Source: Verrucomicrobiota bacterium
GTDB lineage: Bacteria; Verrucomicrobiota; Verrucomicrobiia; Limisphaerales; JACRJY01
NCBI GenBank assembly: GCA_016235585.1
Contig: JACRJY010000060.1
Location: 1-41,328, forward strand
Reading direction: 5' to 3'
DNA: 41,328 bases
The translations under genes were made by a program, and so were the position numbers. A model generated the notes under the pieces. It saw only the letters and a program-made list of their open reading frames with translations, had not been told where the DNA came from and searched no databases. Position 1 is the stretch's first letter; each line of letters begins with the position of its first letter. This document shows positions 25,808 through 31,713 of this stretch, in pieces.

Positions 25808-26047
25808 TCAGCGGGAATGTTTGCCGTTGGATTTAGATTTCTTCGGCGGCAACTCTTCAATCGCAACGACGTGCAATGGGTCAACACGAGTCAACCCTTC
25901 GGTCTTTGGATCGATCACCACAATCTGTCCCGGAGAAACGGCCACGAAATCGGGGTGAGCGGCAGGCACGCGCGTGCCGTCACTCAACCGAAAGAAGAAC
26001 GGCCTGGTATCACGGTTTAGGTGTTCGCGAATCAAATTCGAGTTCAT
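25808..26047 (-). CDS. Small conserved hypothetical protein
   Basis: A 79-residue protein starting MNSNLIREHLNRDTRPFFFR. The pattern of a short helix, then 'F.RL.DGTRV...HPDFVAVSPGQ', then a beta segment 'VVIDPKTEGLTRVDPLHVVA' and a Lys-rich tail resembles a small family found repeatedly in Verrucomicrobia and Planctomycetes genomes, function unknown. The start at 26047 is preferred over an upstream TTG because of the family-like N-terminus. It lies 9 bp before the leuC start and 90 bp after the glycosyltransferase stop, so it may be in one transcript with both. Confidence 0.6.
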   Translation of the reverse strand: MNSNLIREHLNRDTRPFFFRLSDGTRVPAAHPDFVAVSPGQIVVIDPKTEGLTRVDPLHVVAIEELPPKKSKSNGKHSR

Positions 26048-26137
26048 AATGAAATCTGGTATTTCCGCCGACGTTGGCGGACGGAAAGACAGGTGCAAGT
26101 TAGCCAACGCACTCCCGTGGCGCAACTGCGAATCAGG

Positions 26138-27676
26138 TCATCGCCGCGCGGTTGTCACAGTGGCATCCGTCAGGGCGAGTCGTCCGGCCTTTCGCAGCCG
26201 GCGACAGAACTCGCCGTTCTCCATGTTTGAAACTTCCGCGCTGGCGAATGCTTCAGTCAGCACGTTGCGCCTGACAAACACCGCCTGCTCGCCTGCCACT
26301 TGTCCCGCCAGCACGAGTCGCGCGAAGCACGAAGCCTTCGAGTCACTCGCCCAGAAACCACCACCCACCACCGTCGGGTCGCGCAGCGCGGCCAGCGCGG
26401 CTTTCCCGGCTCCGGCGGGCAGCCAGGTGTCCGCGTTCAGAAAGACCACCACGTCGCCACCCGCTGCTGTTGCGCCGGCAAGCAGTTGTTTCCCATGCCC
26501 CGGTTCGCTGGCGACGACTCGCGCGCCGGACTGCTCGGCGATTTGCCGCGTGGCGTCCGTGCTGCCGCCGTCCACGACGAGGATTTCCACGACTTCGGGA
26601 ATTTTCCGGGCGTGGCGGATGGTTTCACCGAGTTCCGCCGCCGCGTTCAGCGCGGGAATGACGATGGAGAGGGTGCGCGGCTCGACCAGGTTCGTGGCAT
26701 TGCCGGATGATTTCGCGATAACTTTCCCTTCCCGCCAGAGCAGCCCGCCGCCCACGGCGGCCCACACGATGTTGACGGCAAACACCAGCAGCGACGCGGC
26801 GGCGGCGTCCGCCTCCGGCACGCCGTAGGGCCGCAGCAGCACCACGGACGCGGCTTCGCGCACGCCGAGGCCACCGACCGACGGCATCGCGGTCATCGCG
26901 CCAATCACGGGAAACGTCCACAGCATCGTCGCCCACGGACAGTCCACGGTGACGACGGCCTTGAGGCACAGCGCGAGCAGCAGGCACGAGAGCGCCTGCA
27001 CGATGAAGCCCAACGCCAGCCCCGGCAGCGCGGTGGTCGGCGAGGCGAGGAGCTTCGCGGCCACTTCGGCGAAGGAATTGAACGTGCGCGCCACCGCCGA
27101 GTCCGATTTGAACCGCCAGCGGAACACAATGACGATGCCAACAATCCCCGCCACGACGCCCGCCGCGACCAGCGGCAGCGGCACGCGGAATTTTTCCAGC
27201 GCCCCGCCGGGCGCGAACACGCCCTTGAACGCCGCGAACACCAGCGCGCCCGCGCAGAAAATCGCCATGCCCGCCAGCCCCAGCGCGCGATCCAGCGGCG
27301 CGGCGGCGATGATGGGCGGCAGCGGCACGCGGAACCAGCGCGCGTAGAGCGCGGACTTCGCGAGGTCGCCCACCGCCGGGCCGAGCAGCGCGAAGCCGAT
27401 GCCGAAGCCGATGAAATAAAGCCGGATGCTCGCCAGCAGATGCACCACCGCGCCGGTCATCCGCAGCATGAGATGCCAGCGCCACGCCGCGCACACCACC
27501 GTCACGCCGAACACGCCGACCGCCGCGAGGAACCACCCGGGCCGCGTGCCGCGCAGCACGGCGAACAGCTCCTGCGGATTGATTTTGCGGAACACCAGCC
27601 AGAGCGCGAACACGGTGACTGCCACCGCCGCGAGCCGCTTCCACGGGAAGCCCTTTTGTTCCGGCACCAAATTCAT
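26138..27676 (-). CDS. Flippase-like membrane protein fused to a family 2 glycosyltransferase
   Basis: A protein of 512 residues. The N-terminal ~330 residues hold about eight membrane segments and the marks of the lysylphosphatidylglycerol synthase/AglD-type (UPF0104) integral membrane family: 'VCAAWRWHLMLRM', 'LYFIGFGIGFALLGPAVGDL' and 'MPSVGGLGVREAASV'. The C-terminal ~180 residues are a family 2 glycosyltransferase: 'LSIVIPALNAAAELGETI', 'ILVVDGGSTDAT', 'FLNADTWLP' (DxD-like) and 'VGGGFWA'. The transferase ends at 'LTDATVTTARR', where related proteins usually continue with a Trp and a further helix, so the C-terminus looks truncated. A lipid-linked sugar transfer role is inferred. The promoter CTGGCA-N17-TACACT ends 7 nt before the ATG at 27676, which fixes the start. 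Confidence 0.82.
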   Translation of the reverse strand: MNLVPEQKGFPWKRLAAVAVTVFALWLVFRKINPQELFAVLRGTRPGWFLAAVGVFGVTVVCAAWRWHLMLRMTGAVVHLLASIRLYFIGFGIGFALLGPAVGDLAKSALYARWFRVPLPPIIAAAPLDRALGLAGMAIFCAGALVFAAFKGVFAPGGALEKFRVPLPLVAAGVVAGIVGIVIVFRWRFKSDSAVARTFNSFAEVAAKLLASPTTALPGLALGFIVQALSCLLLALCLKAVVTVDCPWATMLWTFPVIGAMTAMPSVGGLGVREAASVVLLRPYGVPEADAAAASLLVFAVNIVWAAVGGGLLWREGKVIAKSSGNATNLVEPRTLSIVIPALNAAAELGETIRHARKIPEVVEILVVDGGSTDATRQIAEQSGARVVASEPGHGKQLLAGATAAGGDVVVFLNADTWLPAGAGKAALAALRDPTVVGGGFWASDSKASCFARLVLAGQVAGEQAVFVRRNVLTEAFASAEVSNMENGEFCRRLRKAGRLALTDATVTTARR

Positions 27677-27683
27677 CGCGGCG

Positions 27684-27712
27684 AGTGTAGGGACGGAGCG
27701 AGTGAATGCCAG
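27684..27712 (-). promoter_or_regulatory. Putative promoter of the glycosyltransferase fusion, leaderless spacing
   Basis: On the minus strand CTGGCA (27712-27707), a 17-bp spacer and TACACT (27689-27684), then 7 nt to the ATG at 27676. Confidence 0.5.
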
Positions 27713-27753
27713 CGCGGATTCGATAGTGGCATGGCTGGAAACATTTTGTTGGG

Positions 27754-27827
27754 TCGCGCGAAGGACGCGAAGAAATACCGAAGGGAAAGGCGGCTTGTCC
27801 TTCGCCAACTTCGCGGTCTTCGCGCGA
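27754..27827. repeat. Imperfect inverted repeat in a divergent intergenic gap
   Basis: Arms 27754-27772 and 27809-27827 match in 17 of 19 positions when one is reversed (TCGCGCGAAGGACGCGAAG against TCGCGCGAAGACCGCGAAG). The CTTCGCGxxCTTCGCG type recurs in single-arm form at 34894-34915. It is probably a dispersed intergenic repeat. Confidence 0.5.
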
Positions 27828-27857
27828 AATCATACCCCGCCCGCGGATTCACCGCGT

Positions 27858-27886
27858 TTGACAGCGGTGCGCGAATTGCCTATCTG
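27858..27886 (+). promoter_or_regulatory. Putative promoter of the DUF4404 gene
   Basis: A consensus -35 TTGACA at 27858-27863, a 17-bp spacer and TATCTG at 27881-27886, then about 30 nt to the ATG. Unlike other promoters in the window, this one leaves a short leader. Confidence 0.4.
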
Positions 27887-27915
27887 TTCGTTACTTTCAT
27901 CCACACACTGCCGCC

Positions 27916-28248
27916 ATGATTCACGAAACAATTCAACAAATTGAAGCCCGTCTCCGCAACGCCAGCTCCTTGAAGGAGGAGAACAAGGCCGAACTGGTCC
28001 AGCTCCTGACCACGCTCAAGGCCGAGGTCGCCGAGCTGGCCAAAACGCACGGCGAACAGGCGCGCAGCATCGCCGGCTTCACCGACATCTCGACGCACGA
28101 GGCCACGCGCGCGCAAAAAAACCAAAAGCTGCTGGAGGTCTCGCTCGATGGATTGAAGTCGTCCGTGGCGGAGTTCGAGAAGTCGCACCCGAAGCTCGTC
28201 GAGGTGGTCAACTCCATCTGCGTGACGCTCTCGAACCTGGGCATTTGA
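27916..28248 (+). CDS. DUF4404 family protein
   Basis: A protein of 110 residues, nearly all helical, with long charged heptads: 'IQQIEARLRNASSLKEENKA', 'ELVQLLTTLKAEVAELAKTH'. The characteristic end is 'HPKLVEVVNSICVTLSNLGI'. Size and C-terminal motif fit DUF4404, small coiled-coil proteins of unknown function found in several phyla. No signal peptide. The gene stands alone, with a repeat element after it and before the amidohydrolase. Confidence 0.75.
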   Translation: MIHETIQQIEARLRNASSLKEENKAELVQLLTTLKAEVAELAKTHGEQARSIAGFTDISTHEATRAQKNQKLLEVSLDGLKSSVAEFEKSHPKLVEVVNSICVTLSNLGI

Positions 28249-28374
28249 ACACTTTGCCCGCCGCCAAGCTTATGAAAAAGCCCGCCGCATTCGCCCGGAA
28301 TTTCGGCGCTGTGATCGGTCGTCCCTTGCAGTTTTCGGTGGGATCAAAAGTCGTGGAAAAGCCGGGAGCGGATT

Positions 28375-28500
28375 CCCTCTCCCCTTCGAAAGGGGAGAGG
28401 GTCAGGGTGAGGGGTGGGCGGCGATCCGGTTTCATCCGAGCTGGCTTGGGTGAACCATGCACCACCCCCTCACCCCGGCCCTCTCCCCCATCCGAGGGGG
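28375..28500. repeat. Perfect palindrome inside a larger inverted repeat
   Basis: A 12-bp perfect stem CCCTCTCCCCTT (28375-28386) pairs with 28390-28401 around a 3-nt loop. Around it, segment 28392-28417 pairs imperfectly with 28463-28489. It occupies most of the gap before the amidohydrolase start and resembles the element at 9955-10090. The remaining bases 28249-28374 show nothing else. Confidence 0.6.
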
Positions 28501-28538
28501 GAGTGGGGGGTTTCTTTCCGGGGCTTCGGTTGATACCA

Positions 28539-30287
28539 ATGAAAACAGCAAGGATTCTGATCGGTTGGATTGTTTGCACCGCCGCCGTGTCGTTGCCCGC
28601 CGCCGAACCGGCCGACTTCATCCTCCGCAACGCCAAGGTCGCCACGGTGGACGCGAAGTTCTCGCTCGCCCAGGCCGTCGCGGTGCGCGGGAACAAAATT
28701 CTCGCCGTCGGCAGCAACGAGGACATCACCAAACTCGCCGGGCCGAACACGCGCATGGTGGACGCCAAAGGCCGCATGGTCATCCCCGGCCTCATGGACT
28801 CGCACACGCACCCGGGCGGCGCGAGCATGACCGAGTTCGACCACGCGCTGCCGGTCATGGAATCCATCGCCGACGTGCTCGCCTACCTTCGGTCGCGCGC
28901 GGCGGTCGTGCCCGAGGGCCAGTGGATTGTCCTGCAACAGGTCTTCATCACGCGGCTCAAGGAACAACGCTATCCCACGCGCGCCGAACTGGACGCCGCC
29001 GCGCCGAAGCACCCCGTCGTCTTCCGCACCGGCCCGGACGCCTCGGTGAACTCGCTCGCGCTCAAGCTCAACAAGATTGACCGCCACTTCCAGCTTCCCG
29101 TCGGCGTGCCCGGCAAAATCGAGAAGGACGCGAGCGGCGAGCCAACCGGCATCCTGCGCACGCAAGCCAACTATTTTAAGTCCGGCAGCTCCGACGGGCG
29201 CAATTCCACCGAGGCCGAGCGCGACGCACGGCTGCTCGAACTTTTCCGCGACTACAACTCCGTCGGCATCACGAGTATCTGTGACCGTGACGCCAGCGCG
29301 GGCGCGATTGACCGCTATCAGAAACTCCGCGACTCCGGCGCGCTGACGGTGCGCGTGAGCTGCTCGCACAGCGTTGGCTCGCTCGGCGTGCTGGAGAAAA
29401 TTCAGGACAACATCCGCGCCGTCGCCAAGCACCCGCGCCACACGCAGCCCGACGACTGGCTGCGCGTCATCGGCATCAAGATGTATCTCGACGGCGGGAT
29501 GCTCACGGGCAGCGCCTACATGAGGGAACCGTGGGGCGTGAGCGAGATTTACTCCATCACCGACCCGCAGTATCGCGGCGTGCTGTTCATCCCCAAGGAA
29601 CGCCTCAAGCCGATGGTCCGCACCGCCGTCGAGAGCGGATTGCAGTTCACCGCCCACTCCGTCGGCGACGGCGCGGTGCACACACTGCTCGAATGCTACG
29701 ACGAACTGGCGCAGGAAGGTTTGCCCGTGCGCGAAACGCGCGGCTCCATCACGCACTGCAACTTCATGAGCAAGGAAGCGGTCGAAACCGCCGCGCGCCT
29801 CGGCGTGGTGGTGGACATCCAGCCCGCGTGGCTCTACCTCGACACGCGCACGCTCGTGAAGCAGTTCGGCTATGATCGGCTGCGCTATTTCCAGCCGTTG
29901 AAAAGCATCTTTGCCGCCGGTGGCGTGGCGGGCGGCGGCTCGGACCATATGCAGAAGATCGGCTCGTTCCGTAGCATCAATCCCTACAACCCGTTCCTCG
30001 GCATGCAGACCGCGATCACGCGCCGCGCGAAGTGGCACGACGGCCCGTTGCACCCGGAGGAGGCGCTCACGCGCGAGCAGGCGCTGCGCTTCTACACCAT
30101 CAACAACGCGAAAATTCTTTTCAAGGAAGCCACCACCGGCTCGCTCGAACCCGGCAAGCTCGCCGACCTCGCGCTGCTGGACACGGACATCCTCACTTGC
30201 CCCGAAGACAAGATTCGCGACACAAAAGCGCTGCTGACGATGGTAGGCGGGAAAGTGGTGTGGGATGCGGCGGCAGGGAAACCATGA
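28539..30287 (+). CDS. Secreted YtcJ-like amidohydrolase (amidohydrolase family 3)
   Basis: A protein of 582 residues with a short Sec signal (ARILIGWIVCTAAVSLPAA). The metal-dependent hydrolase fold begins with the typical small beta domain 'ADFILRNAKVATVD' and 'AVAVRGNKILAVGSNEDI', then 'MVIPGLMDSHTHPGG' with the HxH metal motif. Later marks are 'GIKMYLDGGMLTGSAYM', 'FTAHSVGDGAVHTLL' and 'GSITHCNF' (metal histidines), 'GGGSDHMQ' (catalytic aspartate) and the closing beta strand 'GSLEPGKLADLALLDTDIL'. YtcJ-type enzymes hydrolyse amide or related bonds in small molecules; the substrate is unknown. The ATG at 28539 starts the signal; no Shine-Dalgarno. It is convergent with priA and separated from it by the scar at 30321-30583. 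Confidence 0.9.
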   Translation: MKTARILIGWIVCTAAVSLPAAEPADFILRNAKVATVDAKFSLAQAVAVRGNKILAVGSNEDITKLAGPNTRMVDAKGRMVIPGLMDSHTHPGGASMTEFDHALPVMESIADVLAYLRSRAAVVPEGQWIVLQQVFITRLKEQRYPTRAELDAAAPKHPVVFRTGPDASVNSLALKLNKIDRHFQLPVGVPGKIEKDASGEPTGILRTQANYFKSGSSDGRNSTEAERDARLLELFRDYNSVGITSICDRDASAGAIDRYQKLRDSGALTVRVSCSHSVGSLGVLEKIQDNIRAVAKHPRHTQPDDWLRVIGIKMYLDGGMLTGSAYMREPWGVSEIYSITDPQYRGVLFIPKERLKPMVRTAVESGLQFTAHSVGDGAVHTLLECYDELAQEGLPVRETRGSITHCNFMSKEAVETAARLGVVVDIQPAWLYLDTRTLVKQFGYDRLRYFQPLKSIFAAGGVAGGGSDHMQKIGSFRSINPYNPFLGMQTAITRRAKWHDGPLHPEEALTREQALRFYTINNAKILFKEATTGSLEPGKLADLALLDTDILTCPEDKIRDTKALLTMVGGKVVWDAAAGKP

Positions 30288-30320
30288 GTTACGGAAGACA
30301 CGCCGCCAGATTGAAGCCGC

Positions 30321-30391
30321 CGGGTCAATGCCCACCGTGAACGTCACGTCCGCCGGCAGTTTCAACGCCCTCGATGAGCGCGGCCAACCGC
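30321..30391 (-). pseudogene. Displaced 3'-end fragment of priA
   Basis: On the minus strand this segment reads LAALIEG, then after a one-base indel LKLPADVTFTVGIDPAA. This matches the last residues of the intact PriA in this window (LAALIAGLKLPEDVTLTVDI...). At the DNA level 43 of 46 bases from 30321 match 31729 onward, then 19 of 20 after the indel. It has no stop codon where priA has one. It lies in the same orientation as priA, 1.4 kb away. Confidence 0.75.
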
Positions 30392-30583
30392 ATCGGCACG
30401 GACGACCCTACGACGTTTTGCGGCGCGAGCCGGATCGTGGACCCTTACGGCGTGACCGTGGCCGCCGCCGCGGAAGACCGCGCCCAGCTCATCACCGGCG
30501 ACGTGAACCGCGAGACGCTGGACTGGGCGCGCCAGCGGATGCCGGTGATGAAGCATCGAAGGGGTGAGATTTACGGGACTTGA
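30374..30583 (+). pseudogene. C-terminal fragment of a nitrilase/carbon-nitrogen hydrolase
   Basis: A 69-residue open frame reads 'SAANRIGTDDPTTFCGASRI', then 'VDPYGVTVAAAAEDRAQLIT' and ends 'MPVMKHRRGEIYGT'. This is the C-terminal part of a nitrilase-superfamily amidase, which normally continues from about 200 upstream residues with the Glu-Lys-Cys triad; none of these is present. Its first codons overlap the displaced priA end, so the break lies within a shared GATGAGCGCGGCCAACCGC. Confidence 0.7.
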
Positions 30584-30685
30584 AATTCCATTTTCACCGT
30601 TTGTTTCTGCCGTGACAGCATGATAATCGGCTTGACGCTCTGCCGCGCCGTTGGCACCAATGGAAAAGCCACAAAGTCCGCCGTT

Positions 30686-31423
30686 ATGAAATTTATCGCC
30701 CTGACTGCTGCGCTGATATTCGTTCTGTCCGGCTGTTCCAAGCCGCCGCCGCCCAAGGCAGAGCCGCCAAAGCCAATCACCATTTCAGGGCAAGTCTTCA
30801 TAGTGCGCGGCGACCGCGAAACAGTGAAATTGAGCATGACGCCCGTGGTGCTGGTTGAAAGTAAAGCAGCTCACGATCAATTGACTGCGATACAGGAAAA
30901 GACAAAGGAGATTGTGCGCGAGTTTCTTGCAAAGCCGAATCCGCATGATGAAGAAATCAAAATGATTGAAGGCGAACAGGCGGCGATCAGGCAGCAACTG
31001 TCACAACTGAACAGCAATCAGATTCGATATGCTACATCTTACACGACAGAACAGCGATATAAACTCTATGAAACAAAAGAAAAATTAACCGCCGAGATTG
31101 ATTCAAAAGGACGGCACAAGATTGCCGTCCTGCAATCATCAATAGCGTTTGATGAAGAGAAACTGAAGTTGGCTAAAACTGAGAGAATACCGGTCGAATT
31201 ATTCAACCAAGTGTGGCGCGGGGAAATCGCACGCACTCAAACCGACGCTGATGGAAATTTCAGCTTCACCGCTAGCCCGACGAACCGATACATGGTGATT
31301 GCATACGGCTCGCGGAAGGTTGCCGATAAATCGGAAAGATATTGCTGGGCGGAAGAAGTCACGACCAACGAAGCGCCTGTTTTGTTAAACAACGCCAATC
31401 TGTTCCAAGTGACGGCAAAATAA
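30686..31423 (+). CDS. AT-rich putative lipoprotein
   Basis: A protein of 245 residues. The lipobox is LSGC (residues 14-17) after MKFIALTAALIFV, so a membrane-anchored lipoprotein is expected. It then has a Pro-rich linker ('SKPPPPKAEPPKP'), 'ISGQVFIVRGDRETVKLS', a long helical region ('KIVREFLAKPNPHDEEIKM' type, with coiled-coil heptads), and a beta-rich end 'TQTDADGNFSFTASPTNRYM', like a carboxypeptidase-regulatory-like domain. Composition is much more AT-rich than the neighbours, in line with recent acquisition. ATG 30686 is preferred to 30620 because it begins the signal peptide; a TTGGCA (30651-30656) sits at leaderless-promoter distance but with a poor -10. Confidence 0.7.
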   Translation: MKFIALTAALIFVLSGCSKPPPPKAEPPKPITISGQVFIVRGDRETVKLSMTPVVLVESKAAHDQLTAIQEKTKEIVREFLAKPNPHDEEIKMIEGEQAAIRQQLSQLNSNQIRYATSYTTEQRYKLYETKEKLTAEIDSKGRHKIAVLQSSIAFDEEKLKLAKTERIPVELFNQVWRGEIARTQTDADGNFSFTASPTNRYMVIAYGSRKVADKSERYCWAEEVTTNEAPVLLNNANLFQVTAK

Positions 31424-31463
31424 TACTGACTTCAAAGCTCACCCTCTTTCCATTAAACACGCT

Positions 31464-31658
31464 ATGAACACCATCAAAATTAAATGCCCGAAGTGTGGCT
31501 CGAGTTCTTTCAAAATCCCACGCCGTAATCTTGGGCCGAAAGACAAAGTGATTTGCGAGAAGTGCGGTTTTTCCGACACTTACGAGCGAGTCTGCGGCCC
31601 GACGGCGGCAAAGTTTGCCAAAGACGCGATTAAGAAAGCGTTCAAGGGGTTGCGTTAG
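31464..31658 (+). CDS. Small zinc-ribbon protein
   Basis: A 64-residue protein. 'CPKCGSSSFKIP' and 'CEKCGFSDTYERVC' make a four-cysteine zinc ribbon, followed by a basic helix 'AAKFAKDAIKKAFKGLR'. Function unknown; similar short ribbon proteins bind nucleic acid or act as assembly factors. It is AT-richer, like the lipoprotein gene just upstream (40 bp), and may be in one transcript with it. It is convergent with priA, ending 55 bp before the priA stop. Confidence 0.7.
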   Translation: MNTIKIKCPKCGSSSFKIPRRNLGPKDKVICEKCGFSDTYERVCGPTAAKFAKDAIKKAFKGLR

Positions 31659-31713
31659 CCTCTTTGCCTCGGCCAATTCTTTTGAAATTTGAGAAGCATC
31701 CGCTCCGTTTGGT

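Noticed and set aside
28470..30365. Long minus-strand open frame opposite the amidohydrolase
   Set aside because: Antisense shadow; only its first residues, which match the end of PriA, are meaningful and are reported separately.
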